Positions 1-10,815 are shown, counted from the first letter of the stretch. The stretch: DNA of 64,000 bases from Sneathia sanguinegens (GCF_001517935.1 NZ_LOQF01000001.1:124001-188000); one strand, 5' to 3'. The notes: generated by a model not told the origin, from the sequence alone. Numbers and translations are program-made.

Positions 1-1
1 A

Positions 2-1303
2 AAAGCTGGAATAGAATTAGATAGATACCAAACAGCAACTCCACCTAGACTTTTAAAAAGTTCTATTGATTTTAGTTCAATGGAAAGATTAGAAGGTGAA
101 AAAGAACCAGAATATTTTTCTTATGAAACTGAAAAGAAAAATGAGGATATGCGGGCAACATATTTAACTTATACTACAAAAGAAACTATAGAAGTGGCAA
201 AAGAATTACTTAAATATTCACCTATAGTTACGGGAATTGTTAGTACAAAGGGACCAAGACATTGTCCTTCATTAGATAGAAAAGTTTTAAATTTCCCTGA
301 TAAATACGATCATCAAATATTTCTTGAAGAAGAATCAAGAGAAAGTGATGAAATATACATAAATGGATTTACTACAGCTATGCCACCTTTTGCTCAAGAA
401 AAAATGTTGAAGACTATAAAGGGATTAGAAAATGCAAAAATAGTTAGATATGGATATGCAGTTGAGTATGACTATATACCAGCACATCAAATAAAGTACA
501 CTTTAGAATCAAAAATAGTTGATGGTCTATATACTGCAGGTACATTAAATGGTACAAGTGGTTATGAGGAAGCAGCAGCACAGGGCTTTTTAGCTGGAGT
601 TAATGCAAGTAGAAAAATATTAGGTAAAAGTCCAATTATTTTAGATAGAAATGAAGCATATATTGGAGTTATGATAGATGATCTTATTACCAAAAACACT
701 CCAGAACCTTATAGGGTATTGCCATCAAGAGCAGAATATAGGCTAACTTTAAGACAGGATAATACTTTTTTAAGATTATTAGAAATTTCAAAAGAAATAG
801 GAATATTTCCTAAAGAAAAAATAGCTTATTTGGAAAAATGCAAAAAAGAAATAGAAGAAGAAATTTCAAGATTAAAGTCTATAAAAATATATCCTAGCAA
901 AGAAACTAATGAAAAATTAAAAAAGATAGATGAAAAGGTTTCAATGTCAAGTCCTATGACTGCCTTTGATTTTTTAGGAAGACAAGAAATTAACTACACT
1001 AATCTAGCGAATTTTGTGGAAATTAAAAATTTAGATAAAATAGTTATAGAGCAGGTAGTTATAAACGCAAAGTATTTTAATTTTATTGAAAGAGAAAAAA
1101 AACAAATAGAGGAATATAGGAAATTAGAAAATATGAAGATACCAGAAGATATAGTTTATGATGAAATAAAAGGTATTAGTAATATAGCAAAATCTAGTTT
1201 GAAATACTATAGACCTGAGAGTATAGCTAAGGCTAGTCGTATAAGTGGGGTAACACATAATGATATAGCTTTATTGATAGGATATATAAATGGAATATGC
1301 TAA
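2..1303 (+). CDS. mnmG: MnmG/GidA paralogue, 5' end outside window
   Basis: FAD-dependent tRNA uridine-5-carboxymethylaminomethyl modification enzyme, the partner of MnmE at wobble U34. The reading frame is open from base 2, and the first residues (YQTATPPR) match the KTGTSPR segment of the full-length copy at 19853-21742. The gene therefore begins upstream and only the C-terminal 433 residues are visible. Family signatures seen are [33 protein letters not shown] and the C-terminal [12 protein letters not shown] helix, which resembles [11 protein letters not shown] in the other copy. It is clearly diverged from that copy, so it is a paralogue and not a recent duplicate. The last 14 bases overlap pgi, suggesting one transcript. 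It could be a specialised MnmG-like protein; the family call is firm, the exact role is not. Confidence 0.9.
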   Translation, partial: KAGIELDRYQTATPPRLLKSSIDFSSMERLEGEKEPEYFSYETEKKNEDMRATYLTYTTKETIEVAKELLKYSPIVTGIVSTKGPRHCPSLDRKVLNFPDKYDHQIFLEEESRESDEIYINGFTTAMPPFAQEKMLKTIKGLENAKIVRYGYAVEYDYIPAHQIKYTLESKIVDGLYTAGTLNGTSGYEEAAAQGFLAGVNASRKILGKSPIILDRNEAYIGVMIDDLITKNTPEPYRVLPSRAEYRLTLRQDNTFLRLLEISKEIGIFPKEKIAYLEKCKKEIEEEISRLKSIKIYPSKETNEKLKKIDEKVSMSSPMTAFDFLGRQEINYTNLANFVEIKNLDKIVIEQVVINAKYFNFIEREKKQIEEYRKLENMKIPEDIVYDEIKGISNIAKSSLKYYRPESIAKASRISGVTHNDIALLIGYINGIC

Positions 1304-2963
1304 ATTTGATTATACCTTGAAGTATAATAAAGAGGAAATATATAAGGCGATAATAAAGACAAGAAGAAAAGTTGTTTTTAGAAATGAAAAACTTATAGAA
1401 GTTTGGTTGAAAGAAAAAAAATATGAAAAAATTTCAATTTTTATGGAAGATAAGACTAAGAAAATAGGTGTAGATTTTGAAATAAAAGAAATAACAGCTG
1501 GAAAATGCAAATTGTATATAACTTATGAGTATAAGAAAAGATCAGTTGTATTAGATGTTTTTTCATATTTGATTGTTAATATAAAAAGGGAAATTGAAGA
1601 TTATATAAAAATTTTAGAAAAGGAGCTAGAAAAGATGAGATTTGATTACAAGTACACAAAAAATGCAATAAAAGAAAGTGAATTAGAAGCATTGAAACCT
1701 TTTGCATATACTGCAAAAGAAATTTTAGAAGAGGCTAAGGGACAAGGTAATGATTTTCTTGGTTGGATAGATTTACCAAGAGATTATGATAAAGAAGAAT
1801 TTGAAAGAATAAAGAAAGCAGCTGCAAAAATTAGAAAAGATAGCGAAGCATTAGTGGTAATAGGTATAGGAGGGTCTTATTTAGGAGCTAGAGCAGCAAT
1901 AGAATTTTTATTACCAACTTACTATAATCAAACTAAAAAACCTGAAATATATTTTGTAGGAACAAGTATAAGCTCTAATTATTTACATGACATAATAGAA
2001 TTAGTAAAAGATAAAGATTTTTCTATAAATGTAATTTCAAAATCAGGAACTACTACAGAACCAGCAATAGCATTTAGAATATTTAAGAAAATATTAGAAG
2101 AAAAATATGGTAAAGAACAAGCTGCAAAAAGAATATATGCAACAACTGATAAGGAAAAAGGAGCATTGAAAGTTTTAGCAGATAAGGAAGGTTATGAAAC
2201 TTTTGTTGTGCCAGATAATGTTGGTGGAAGATTTTCAGTATTAACAGCAGTTGGACTTTTACCTATAGCAGCAGCTGGTATAAATATAGATGAATTAATG
2301 AGGGGAGCTTATGAAGCAAGTTTAGACTTCAAAAAACCTTATGAAGAAAATTCAGCAATGAAATATACAATTTTAAGAAATATTCTTTATAGAAAAGGTA
2401 AAATGATGGAAATATTTGTAAATTATGAACCTAGATTACACTATATTTCTGAATGGTTAAAACAACTATTTGCTGAATCAGAAGGTAAGGATTTTAAAGG
2501 TATTTATCCAACATCAGCTGATTTTTCTACAGATTTACATTCAATAGGTCAATCTATTCAAGAAGGTAGAAGAATGATGTTTGAAACAGTAATTAGTATA
2601 AAAGAACCTGAACATGATATATATATTGAAAAAGATGAACAAAACTTGGATGGTTTAAACTTTATAGCAGGTAAGAGCCTTGATTATGTAAATAAGATGG
2701 CTTGTAAAGGGGTTACTTTAGCACATTATGATGGACAAGTGCCTATTATGGAAATAGAAATTGAAAAAGCTAATGAATATAATTTGGGATATTTATTCTA
2801 TTTCTTTGAAAAGGCTGTAGGAATATCTGGATATATGAATGGAATTAATCCATTTGACCAACCTGGAGTAGAAGCATATAAGAGAAATATGTTTGCCCTA
2901 CTTAAAAAACCTGGATATGAAAAAGAAACTGAAGCTATATTCAAGAGATTGGAAGAGGAATAG
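1290..2963 (+). CDS. pgi: Glucose-6-phosphate isomerase with an extra N-terminal domain
   Basis: Interconverts glucose-6-P and fructose-6-P in cytosolic glycolysis. Residues about 116-557 are a complete isomerase: [26 protein letters not shown] and [15 protein letters not shown] are all present. Ahead of it, in the same uninterrupted frame, lie about 115 residues ([37 protein letters not shown]) with a beta-rich core and a closing helix. This part resembles small DUF3284/SRPBCC-like proteins, a judgement made by eye. An ATG at 1635 (MRFDYKY) has an AGGAG at 1620-1624, so a normal-length isomerase could also be made from an internal start. The ORF overlaps the upstream mnmG by 14 bases, and the GH13 gene starts 1 base after its stop. 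Confidence 0.93.
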   Translation: MEYAKFDYTLKYNKEEIYKAIIKTRRKVVFRNEKLIEVWLKEKKYEKISIFMEDKTKKIGVDFEIKEITAGKCKLYITYEYKKRSVVLDVFSYLIVNIKREIEDYIKILEKELEKMRFDYKYTKNAIKESELEALKPFAYTAKEILEEAKGQGNDFLGWIDLPRDYDKEEFERIKKAAAKIRKDSEALVVIGIGGSYLGARAAIEFLLPTYYNQTKKPEIYFVGTSISSNYLHDIIELVKDKDFSINVISKSGTTTEPAIAFRIFKKILEEKYGKEQAAKRIYATTDKEKGALKVLADKEGYETFVVPDNVGGRFSVLTAVGLLPIAAAGINIDELMRGAYEASLDFKKPYEENSAMKYTILRNILYRKGKMMEIFVNYEPRLHYISEWLKQLFAESEGKDFKGIYPTSADFSTDLHSIGQSIQEGRRMMFETVISIKEPEHDIYIEKDEQNLDGLNFIAGKSLDYVNKMACKGVTLAHYDGQVPIMEIEIEKANEYNLGYLFYFFEKAVGISGYMNGINPFDQPGVEAYKRNMFALLKKPGYEKETEAIFKRLEEE

Positions 2964-2964
2964 T

Positions 2965-5946
2965 ATGCAATTATATATTCTGAAAGAAAATAAACCATAT
3001 AAGGAAGTTAAGCTTGAAGGAATAAATGGTATATATAAATATAAAAGTGAAAGAATAGAAAGTGGTTCTTATTCTTTTTATGTAGTAACAGAAGGGAAAA
3101 ATTTTAGTGTAGTATATTCACATACTGCACCTTTTGTTAATATATTTGAGGCATATTTAGAAGAAAATTCACGACCTAAACCTATAACAGGTTTTCAAAA
3201 AAATATAGATATTTCTATTGAAATAGACATGAATCAAAGAAAATTTCGTATAACTAAAACAAAATTTACAAAATTTGTGACCAAATTTTCTAAAAAAATA
3301 GATAAAATTGCTGTAGCAGGAACTTTCAATAATTGGCAAGCAGATTATTCATCATGCACAATAAAAAGTGATACTGAGGTTGAAACTGTACTAGACTTAC
3401 ATAATGGATATTATGAGTATAAATATATAATAAATGGTGTATGGGAAGAAGGAAATAATAGAAGATTAACTGTTGGTGAAAATGGTAGATTATTTGAAGA
3501 AGGTAAACTTGGGACAGGGAAATTTGTTTATGAACCTTTAGATAAAGCAGATAATATTAGAGCTATAGCTTATGATATTAATAAGATATCAGATATTGAA
3601 TATGAATTCACTCTAAGAACACAATTACATGATGTACAAAGAGTATATATTTGTTTAAAAAATAAGAAAACAAAATTAGAAATAATAAAAGAGCTAGAAA
3701 GATTCAGTGATTATACAAATCATTTTGATTATTTTAAAAGAATAGTATCTTTTGATAATGAAAATTTTGAAGAAGATTTAGTTTTTATTTTGGAAGATGC
3801 GAATAAAAAGGCATATTTTGATGGAAATGATTTATTTTTTGAAAAAAAAGAAGAAAATATAAGCCTAAATAAGGACACAATAACTAATTTTTTCTATATT
3901 CCAGCTTGGACGAAAGAAGCTATATGGTATAATATTTTTCCAGATAGATATTACAATGCAGATCCATATAATGATCCCATTTTTAATGAATTGGGACCTG
4001 AAAGTTTTAGCATAAATAGATTGCATGAATATAAATTTATAAATTCATATAAGTGGAAATTAAATAATATACAATTAGCAAAATTTGATAGAAATAGATG
4101 GACTTCTGATTTCAGCGATAAAACTAATTGGGAAAAAATAGCAGAACAAGATCAAGCTTATGAATTTAAATATGCAAGAATGTATGGAGGAGATTTACTT
4201 GGAATAAAGGAAAAAATCCCCTATATGAAAGAATTAGGAATAAATGCAGTATGGCTAAATCCAGTATTTTTTTCTTATCAAAATCATAAGTATGGATCAA
4301 ATGATTTTAGACATATATCGCCTGATTTTGGTACTATAAGAACCACAGGTGAAAAACATGGAGTATATATTTGCGATACACAAAAAACATATATTGATGT
4401 TTTAGGTAAAAATGCGAAGCATAACTCAGAATTAAAACTACTAGATGTTCAATTAGTTGGTAAAAATAAAGGGAAAAATGGATATTTGGAAACAGAAGAT
4501 CCTAAAACTTGGGTTTGGACTGAGTCTGATTTGATAATGGTAGATCTAATAAAAGAATTTCATAAAAATGGAATTCGTGTAATTTTTGATGGAGTATTCA
4601 ATCATAGTAGTGAAAGACATTGGAGTTTTGAATTGGCATTGGCACAAGGAAAAGATTCAAAATATGCAAAGTGGTATAGACATATAGATTTTACGAATTA
4701 TAAGCCGATAACTGATGATATGACAGAAGAAGAAGCATACAAAACTCTTATATACAACAAAAATAATATAGATTATACTTGTTGGGCAGGGTTTAGAACT
4801 TTACCAGAGTTTGATACATTTAATATAGATTACAAAGAATATATATTTAATATAGTAACAAAGTGGATGTTAGGACCAGATGGAGTCGCTAGTGATGATT
4901 ATAGTTATGATGATGGTATAGATGGTTGGAGATTAGATGTACCTAACTGTTTAGAAAATCAAGACTTTTGGAAAGAATTCAGACAAGTAGTAAAAGGCTG
5001 CAAAAAAGATTCATATATTACTGGAGAAATATGGGTTAATGCAGGAGAAGATGTTTCAAAAGGTGAAAAATTTGACGCAGTAATGAATTATGAATGGCTA
5101 AAAGCCGTTATAGGATATTTCATTAATCAATCAAAATTTGGTGGTGTTTGCTACAAATTGAAAGCTAGTGATTTTTTCAATGAGTTAAGAGAAAAAAGAA
5201 CTTGGTATCCTTATCAAGCTATACAAGCTATGCAAAATTTGAATGGTTCACATGATACAGATAGACTTTATTCAAGAATAGTAAATGATAGAATTGGTAG
5301 AGATATTGAAGAAGGAAAACAATTAGAAAAGGGATATAATGGTATAAGACCAGATCTTGCTTCTAATTATCATCCAAATACAACCATAGATTGGTTGCAT
5401 TCAGAAATTAAGCCAAAGCAAATACTTAAATTAATTTCAGTATTTCAAATGACTTATATAGGTGCACCTATGCTTTATTATGGAGACGAAGTAGGAATGT
5501 GGGGAGCAACAGATCCTTATTGCAGAAAACCTATGCTATGGGACGAATATATGTATGATGATGAAAAAAATCCGTCATATATTAATAAGGGTGAAATATA
5601 TAAACAAGAACCAGATCTTGAATTATTAGCTTGGTATAAAAAGATAATAGCAATAAGAAAAAATAATAAGGTTTTAGTTTATGGTAAGTTCAAAGAAATT
5701 TTAGCAGATGATGAAAAAGATATAATAATTTATGAAAGATATGATAAGAAAACTTCAATAATTTGTGTAATTAATAATTCATTTGAAAGTCAAAAAGTTA
5801 CATTTAAAACTTATCATATGAATAAAGAATTTCTTGATTTATTAACTAATAATAAGATAAAAACAAAAATAGAGGGTGAAATGTGCATACAAATTAATCC
5901 TAAATCAGCAATGATACTAAAATTGAATAAGGAGATGAATATATGA
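2965..5946 (+). CDS. GH13 alpha-amylase family enzyme (neopullulanase/cyclomaltodextrinase-like)
   Basis: Hydrolyses alpha-glucans or maltodextrins, probably in the cytosol because no signal peptide is visible. The start at 2965 follows a GAAGAGGAA site and lies just after the pgi stop; an upstream in-frame ATG would overlap pgi. The 993 residues carry an N-terminal extension, a CBM48/glycogen-binding-like segment (VAGTFNNW, YYEYKYIINGVW) near residues 115-160, another beta domain, then the catalytic barrel. The GH13 regions are intact: DGVFNHSS with His547, GWRLDVPN with nucleophile Asp658, TGEIW with acid/base Glu688, and GSHDTDR with Asp764. It is longer than typical neopullulanases (about 580 residues) because of the N-terminal modules. 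Its position after pgi fits glucan-derived glucose phosphate metabolism. The exact substrate cannot be read from the sequence. Confidence 0.9.
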   Translation: MQLYILKENKPYKEVKLEGINGIYKYKSERIESGSYSFYVVTEGKNFSVVYSHTAPFVNIFEAYLEENSRPKPITGFQKNIDISIEIDMNQRKFRITKTKFTKFVTKFSKKIDKIAVAGTFNNWQADYSSCTIKSDTEVETVLDLHNGYYEYKYIINGVWEEGNNRRLTVGENGRLFEEGKLGTGKFVYEPLDKADNIRAIAYDINKISDIEYEFTLRTQLHDVQRVYICLKNKKTKLEIIKELERFSDYTNHFDYFKRIVSFDNENFEEDLVFILEDANKKAYFDGNDLFFEKKEENISLNKDTITNFFYIPAWTKEAIWYNIFPDRYYNADPYNDPIFNELGPESFSINRLHEYKFINSYKWKLNNIQLAKFDRNRWTSDFSDKTNWEKIAEQDQAYEFKYARMYGGDLLGIKEKIPYMKELGINAVWLNPVFFSYQNHKYGSNDFRHISPDFGTIRTTGEKHGVYICDTQKTYIDVLGKNAKHNSELKLLDVQLVGKNKGKNGYLETEDPKTWVWTESDLIMVDLIKEFHKNGIRVIFDGVFNHSSERHWSFELALAQGKDSKYAKWYRHIDFTNYKPITDDMTEEEAYKTLIYNKNNIDYTCWAGFRTLPEFDTFNIDYKEYIFNIVTKWMLGPDGVASDDYSYDDGIDGWRLDVPNCLENQDFWKEFRQVVKGCKKDSYITGEIWVNAGEDVSKGEKFDAVMNYEWLKAVIGYFINQSKFGGVCYKLKASDFFNELREKRTWYPYQAIQAMQNLNGSHDTDRLYSRIVNDRIGRDIEEGKQLEKGYNGIRPDLASNYHPNTTIDWLHSEIKPKQILKLISVFQMTYIGAPMLYYGDEVGMWGATDPYCRKPMLWDEYMYDDEKNPSYINKGEIYKQEPDLELLAWYKKIIAIRKNNKVLVYGKFKEILADDEKDIIIYERYDKKTSIICVINNSFESQKVTFKTYHMNKEFLDLLTNNKIKTKIEGEMCIQINPKSAMILKLNKEMNI

Positions 5947-7832
5947 TACAAAAAGATTTAATAAAAGATGATTTATATGCAGCAGTTAATGGAGAATGGT
6001 TAAAAAAAGCAGTTATACCTGAGGATAGACCAAGAATAGGTGGATTTACAGACTTAGTTATAGGTGTAGAAGATACTTTAATAAAGGATTTTAATGAATT
6101 AAAAGATCCTAAAGATGTTCAAATGAAAGAATTTTTGAAATATTATAATATGACAAAAGATTTCAAAACAAGAAATAAAGATGGTCTTAAGGATATAAAG
6201 AAATATATAGAAAAAATTGAAAAATTAAAAGATTTTTCAGATTTACAAGAACTTAATAAAGAATGGACTTTAAAAGGTTTTGACTTACTTTATGATTTTT
6301 CAGTATATCCAGATATGTCAGATGCAACTACAAATGTATTATATTTAGGAATACCTTCAATTATTTTACCAGAAAAAGGTTACTATGATGAAAATAATGA
6401 AGATGGAAAAAGATTAATAGAAGTCTATAAGGGAATGTTAGATAAGATTTTAGACATTTACTCTTATTCAAAAGAAGAAAAAGAAAAATTAATTAATAAT
6501 ACTATAACTTTCGATAAAATGATGGCAAAATATATCAAGACTTCAGTAGAATTAGCAGATTATCCAAAATTAAATAATCCTAGAACTATGGAAGAAGTAA
6601 ATAAATATTCTAAAGTTTTAAATTTTGAAAAAATAGTTTTTGAATTAATAGAAGCTAAACCAGAAAAAATAATAGTTGAACAACCTGTATTTTATGAAGC
6701 ATATAATGAATTTGTTAATGAAAATAATTTTGAATTAATCAAAAGTTGGCTTATAATTAAATTGATACTAGGTGAAAGTTCAAATCTAACAAGTGAACTA
6801 AAACAATTAGGAGGAATCTATGGTAGAGCCTTGTCTGGAACAAGCAAGGAATTGCCTATAGAAAAATATGCATACTATCATGCAACTTCTATGTTCTCTG
6901 AAGTAATAAGTGTATATTATGGGGAAAAATATTTTGGAAAATTAGCAAAAAAAGATGTAAAAGAAATGGTTGAAAGTATGATAAAAGTCTATGAAAAAAG
7001 ACTTAATGAAAATACTTGGTTGAAGGAAGAAACTAGAAAATATGCTATTAAAAAATTAGAAACTTTAGAAATTTTAGTTGGATATCCTGAAATATATGAT
7101 GAAGTATATAATAAGTTAAAAGTAGATGAAAATGATACTTTCTTTAATAACACAATAAAAATGACAGAAATATTTGTGAAACATGCTCTTGAAAAATGGA
7201 ATAAGCCAGTAAAGAGATTAGAATGGGGAATGAGTTCAAATACAGTTAATGCATACTATAATCCTTCATTAAATCATATATGTTTCCCAGCTGCGATATT
7301 ACAAAAGCCATTCTATAGTCTAGACCAAAGTAAGAGTGAAAATTATGGAGGTATAGGGGCAGTAATAGGACATGAAATTTCACATGCTTTTGATAATAAT
7401 GGAAGCCAATTTGATGCTGAAGGTAACATGAAGAATTGGTGGACAAAGGAAGATTATGAAATCTTTGATAATAAGGCAAAAGCAATGATAGAATTGTTCG
7501 ATGGAATAGCTTTTGGAAAAGGAAAGATAAATGGTAAATTGACAGTATCTGAAAATATAGCAGATGCTGGTGGATTAAGTTGTGCCTTAGAAGCATTGAA
7601 AAATAGTGGTGAAAATAATTATCAAGACTTTTTCATAAATTGGGCAAGAATATGGAGAATAAAAGCAAGACCAGAATATATGGACATGATTATTAAAATA
7701 GATGTACATGCACCAGGAGAATTAAGAGCCAATATACAACCAAGAAATTTAGATGAATTTTATAAGGCCTTTGATATAAAAGAAACAGATAAAATGTATT
7801 TAGAACCTAAAAAAAGAGTTAATATTTGGTAA
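5943..7832 (+). CDS. pepO: M13 family zinc metallopeptidase (PepO/neprilysin-like)
   Basis: Endopeptidase that cleaves oligopeptides. The zinc site is complete: HEISH at residues 477-481 and the downstream ENIADAGGL with the third ligand Glu537. The region before it (NAYYNPSLNHICFPAAIL) is the usual M13 substrate-binding NAYY motif. The length of 629 residues matches bacterial PepO. There is no signal peptide or lipobox, so a cytosolic role in digesting imported peptides is likely. The start codon overlaps the previous stop as ATGA and follows AAGGAG, a typical translational-coupling arrangement. The C-terminus ends in NIW, where many relatives end in CxVW. Confidence 0.93.
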   Translation: MIQKDLIKDDLYAAVNGEWLKKAVIPEDRPRIGGFTDLVIGVEDTLIKDFNELKDPKDVQMKEFLKYYNMTKDFKTRNKDGLKDIKKYIEKIEKLKDFSDLQELNKEWTLKGFDLLYDFSVYPDMSDATTNVLYLGIPSIILPEKGYYDENNEDGKRLIEVYKGMLDKILDIYSYSKEEKEKLINNTITFDKMMAKYIKTSVELADYPKLNNPRTMEEVNKYSKVLNFEKIVFELIEAKPEKIIVEQPVFYEAYNEFVNENNFELIKSWLIIKLILGESSNLTSELKQLGGIYGRALSGTSKELPIEKYAYYHATSMFSEVISVYYGEKYFGKLAKKDVKEMVESMIKVYEKRLNENTWLKEETRKYAIKKLETLEILVGYPEIYDEVYNKLKVDENDTFFNNTIKMTEIFVKHALEKWNKPVKRLEWGMSSNTVNAYYNPSLNHICFPAAILQKPFYSLDQSKSENYGGIGAVIGHEISHAFDNNGSQFDAEGNMKNWWTKEDYEIFDNKAKAMIELFDGIAFGKGKINGKLTVSENIADAGGLSCALEALKNSGENNYQDFFINWARIWRIKARPEYMDMIIKIDVHAPGELRANIQPRNLDEFYKAFDIKETDKMYLEPKKRVNIW

Positions 7833-7843
7833 GGGGTAAGTGA

Positions 7844-8527
7844 ATGAATATAATAGAAGCTATAAAACAAAGAAAATCTATTAGACAATTTACAAAGCAA
7901 GAAGTTAGAGATGAAGATTTAGAAGAAATAATTGAATTGGCAAGAAGAGCACCTAGTTCAGTTAATGGGCAACAAATAAGTTTGATTTATACAAAAGATA
8001 GGGATATTATTGAAAAAATTGCTCATTTAAGTGGAGGACAAGCACAAATTTCAGATTGTTCAGTTTTTGTATCAATAATTGGTGATTTTTATAGAGATAG
8101 AGTTTATCTTGAAAGTGTTGGAGAAAAATTAACCGATGATGTACAAAGATTGAGAGATGTTATAGCTACAGATGCTGGTATAATGGCAATGGTGCTTAAT
8201 TATGCGGCAATGGAAAAGGGCTATGGTTGTACCATAATAGGAGGAGTTAAACAAGCAACAGAGGAGATTGCAGAAATACTTGGTTTACCAAAAGATACAT
8301 ATATTGCTTTAGGATTAACAATAGGTGTACCTACATCTGAAGCAAAAGCTGGTACAATGAAACCTAGAATAGAAAAAAAAGCTTTTGCAATGCAAGATAG
8401 ATACAATAAAGAAGTGCAAACTATGGCAGTAAAAGAGTATGAAAAAGAATTAGATAATTGGTTTAAATCAATAAATGTTAACCAACCTTTATATGGTGAG
8501 GTTATAAAAAGATTTTATTCTAAGTAG
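7844..8527 (+). CDS. Nitroreductase family FMN oxidoreductase (NfsA/FRP type)
   Basis: Flavin-dependent NAD(P)H oxidoreductase of 227 residues. The N-terminus ([10 protein letters not shown]) and the [10 protein letters not shown] segment are the FMN phosphate- and ring-binding signatures. [21 protein letters not shown] matches the C-terminal part of the NfsA/FRP subgroup, where the last helix exchanges between subunits. It lies 11 bases after pepO and 11 before pdxS in what looks like one operon. The natural substrate (quinone, nitroaromatic or flavin) cannot be inferred from sequence alone. Confidence 0.85.
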   Translation: MNIIEAIKQRKSIRQFTKQEVRDEDLEEIIELARRAPSSVNGQQISLIYTKDRDIIEKIAHLSGGQAQISDCSVFVSIIGDFYRDRVYLESVGEKLTDDVQRLRDVIATDAGIMAMVLNYAAMEKGYGCTIIGGVKQATEEIAEILGLPKDTYIALGLTIGVPTSEAKAGTMKPRIEKKAFAMQDRYNKEVQTMAVKEYEKELDNWFKSINVNQPLYGEVIKRFYSK

Positions 8528-8538
8528 GGGGTTTTCTA

Positions 8539-9411
8539 ATGGAAGAAAGATATGAGTTAAACAAGAATTTAGCTCAAATGTTAAAAGGTGGAGTTATAAT
8601 GGATGTTTCTACACCAGAACAAGCTAAAATTGCAGAAGAAGCAGGGGCCTGTGCAGTAATGGCCTTAGAAAGAATACCAGCTGATATTAGAGCGGCTGGA
8701 GGAGTTTCTCGTATGAGTGATCCAGCAATGATAAAGGGTATACAAAAAGCTGTTTCTATACCAGTTATGGCTAAAGCAAGAATAGGGCATTTTGTAGAAG
8801 CACAAATATTAGAAGCAATAGAAATAGATTATATAGATGAAAGTGAAGTGTTATCTCCAGCAGATGACAAGTTGCATATAAATAAAAGAAAATTTAAAGT
8901 ACCTTTTGTTTGTGGAGCAAGAGATTTATCAGAAGCATTAAGAAGAATAAATGAAGGAGCTTCAATGATAAGAACAAAGGGAGAACCAGGAACTGGAGAT
9001 ATTATTCAAGCAGTAAGACATATGAGAAAAATGACAGAACAAATAAGAACAGTACAAAATATGGATGAAGATGAACTATATTTCTATGCAAAAGAATTAC
9101 AAGTTCCATATGATTTATTAGTTTATGTACATAAAAATGGTAAGTTACCAGTTGTCAATTTTGCAGCTGGTGGTATAGCAACTCCAGCAGATGCAGCACT
9201 TATGATGCAATTAGGAGCAGAAGGAGTATTTGTTGGATCAGGAATATTTAAATCAGGAAATCCAGCTATAAGAGCAAAAGCAATAGTAGAAGCAGTAACA
9301 AATTATAACAAACCTGAAATTCTTGCAAAAATATCAGAAAATTTAGGAGAAGCTATGGTAGGTATTAATGAAAATGAAATAAAAATACTTATGGCTGAAA
9401 GAGGTATATAA
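8539..9411 (+). CDS. pdxS: Pyridoxal 5'-phosphate synthase, lyase subunit
   Basis: Builds PLP from ribose-5-phosphate, glyceraldehyde-3-phosphate and ammonia delivered by PdxT. The 290-residue protein shows the near-invariant family blocks: [52 protein letters not shown] with a catalytic lysine, [14 protein letters not shown], and [24 protein letters not shown]-type phosphate binding appears as [13 protein letters not shown]. The gene follows a GGGGG-rich ribosome site and is separated from pdxT by 2 bases. It provides the cofactor used by PLP enzymes such as the methionine gamma-lyase further along the window. Confidence 0.97.
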   Translation: MEERYELNKNLAQMLKGGVIMDVSTPEQAKIAEEAGACAVMALERIPADIRAAGGVSRMSDPAMIKGIQKAVSIPVMAKARIGHFVEAQILEAIEIDYIDESEVLSPADDKLHINKRKFKVPFVCGARDLSEALRRINEGASMIRTKGEPGTGDIIQAVRHMRKMTEQIRTVQNMDEDELYFYAKELQVPYDLLVYVHKNGKLPVVNFAAGGIATPADAALMMQLGAEGVFVGSGIFKSGNPAIRAKAIVEAVTNYNKPEILAKISENLGEAMVGINENEIKILMAERGI

Positions 9412-9413
9412 AA

Positions 9414-9977
9414 ATGGTGATTGCAATTTTAAGTTTGCAAGGGGCTTTTTTAGAACATGAAAAAATATTAGATAAATTAGGTGTAAAATATTTTGAAATA
9501 AGAAATAAAAAAGATTTGGAAAAACATTTTGATGGTTTGATATTACCTGGTGGCGAAAGTACAACAATGGGTAAATTATTACATGATTTGGATTTATTTA
9601 CAGAATTAAAGCAAAGAATAGAAAAAGGACTTTGTGTATTTGGAACTTGTGCTGGAATGATACTTTTGGCAAAGAAAATATCTAATGATAAAAGAGTTCA
9701 TTTTGGATTGATGGATATAGAAGTAAAAAGAAATGCATATGGAAGACAATTAGGAAGTTTTAGAACAGTGGAAGAATTCAAAGGTATAGGTGAAGTTCCA
9801 ATGGTATTTATAAGAGGACCCTATGTTGAAAAAGTAGCAGATAATGTGCAAATTTTATCAAAGGTTGATGGTAATATAGTTGCAGTTAGACAAAAAAATA
9901 TGCTTGCAACAGCTTATCATCCAGAATTAACAGAAAATACTAAGGTTCATGAGTATTTTATTTCTATGATAAAATAA
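9414..9977 (+). CDS. pdxT: Pyridoxal 5'-phosphate synthase, glutaminase subunit
   Basis: Class I glutamine amidotransferase that feeds ammonia to PdxS. Key sites are LPGGESTTMGKLL near residues 44-56, the nucleophile cysteine in FGTCAGMILLA, and HPELTEN with the catalytic His and Glu near the C-terminus. The 187 residues match the usual length. The gene starts 2 bases after pdxS, and transcription appears to stop at the hairpin about 25 bases downstream. Confidence 0.97.
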   Translation: MVIAILSLQGAFLEHEKILDKLGVKYFEIRNKKDLEKHFDGLILPGGESTTMGKLLHDLDLFTELKQRIEKGLCVFGTCAGMILLAKKISNDKRVHFGLMDIEVKRNAYGRQLGSFRTVEEFKGIGEVPMVFIRGPYVEKVADNVQILSKVDGNIVAVRQKNMLATAYHPELTENTKVHEYFISMIK

Positions 9978-10000
9978 ATTAAATAAATAATGAATTTATA

Positions 10001-10035
10001 GGTGGTAAGTTTAAACTTGCTACCTTTATTTTTTT
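10001..10035 (+). terminator. Terminator after pdxT
   Basis: GGTGGTAAGT and ACTTGCTACC form a 10-bp stem with two G-T pairs and a TTAA loop, followed by a T-rich tract. It ends the long operon that starts before the window. Confidence 0.75.
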
Positions 10036-10077
10036 ATTAAAATGTGCTATCATGTTAATTAAAAGGAGATGGGAGAG

Positions 10078-10803
10078 TTGAAAAAAATCCTTATATTATT
10101 CTTATTACTCGTATCATTATTGACTTATACAAAAGAATTCAGAGTTATAAGCTATAATCTATATGGAGGAAGACTTACTGATCCGATTGAATTAGCAGAT
10201 AGTTTAAAAAAATATAGCCCAGATTTTTTGGCATTTCAAGAAGTTGATAAAGAAACTTTTAGAAGTAATTTCTTAGATTTTACCAAAGAAGTTGCAGATA
10301 GATTAGGATATAAGTATTACTATTTTAAAAAAGCTTTAGATTTTCAAGCTGGAGAGTTCGGGATATCTTTTATATCAAAATATCCTGTAGACGAAATCTA
10401 TACTAAAGAATTGATAAATTCAGAAACAGCTAAAGAAAAAAGACAGCTTATAGTAGCTAAATTTAATAAATCTATTTTTTCAAAAAATTTATGCATATTT
10501 AATACGCATTTAACCTATGATATAGAAGATAATGCAAAGCAAGTAGATGATTTATTAACTGTAGCTACATATATTAATGGGGATATGAAAATTATATGTG
10601 GAGATTTTAATTTATTACCTAGTACAAAAGAATATAAGAAAATAGTAGAAAAATTTAATGATACCTATAATAATAAAGATGAAAAAAGAATAGACTATAT
10701 TTTTACTAGCAAAGACCCTGATATTAAGGTGTTAGATGCTAGATTTTTAGACTTAAACTTATCTGATCATAAGCCGTACGAAGTCATACTTGATATAAAA
10801 TAG
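10078..10803 (+). CDS. Secreted endonuclease/exonuclease/phosphatase family protein
   Basis: Metal-dependent phosphodiesterase fold (DNase I/sphingomyelinase/inositol phosphatase superfamily). Motifs in order: VISYNLYGG, LAFQEVD with the metal-binding Glu, FNTHLTYD, GDFNLLP, RIDYIFTS and SDHKPYEV with the catalytic Asp-His. The N-terminus (KKILILFLLLVSLLTYT) is a signal peptide, so it acts outside the cytosol. I choose the TTG at 10078: the upstream ATG at 10069 directly abuts the AAGGAG site, whereas TTG lies 9 bases after it. The product is 241 residues, short for a sphingomyelinase. The substrate is unknown. It lies 12 bases before the oligopeptide lipoprotein gene and is probably co-transcribed with it. 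Confidence 0.83.
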   Translation: MKKILILFLLLVSLLTYTKEFRVISYNLYGGRLTDPIELADSLKKYSPDFLAFQEVDKETFRSNFLDFTKEVADRLGYKYYYFKKALDFQAGEFGISFISKYPVDEIYTKELINSETAKEKRQLIVAKFNKSIFSKNLCIFNTHLTYDIEDNAKQVDDLLTVATYINGDMKIICGDFNLLPSTKEYKKIVEKFNDTYNNKDEKRIDYIFTSKDPDIKVLDARFLDLNLSDHKPYEVILDIK

Positions 10804-10815
10804 AGGAGGAAATGT

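Noticed and set aside
1290-2963. Possibility that the Pgi extension is a sequencing frameshift joining two genes
   Set aside because: The frame is open and codon use is even across the join, and the helix ending the first domain runs smoothly into the isomerase start. An internal start remains possible and is reported as such.
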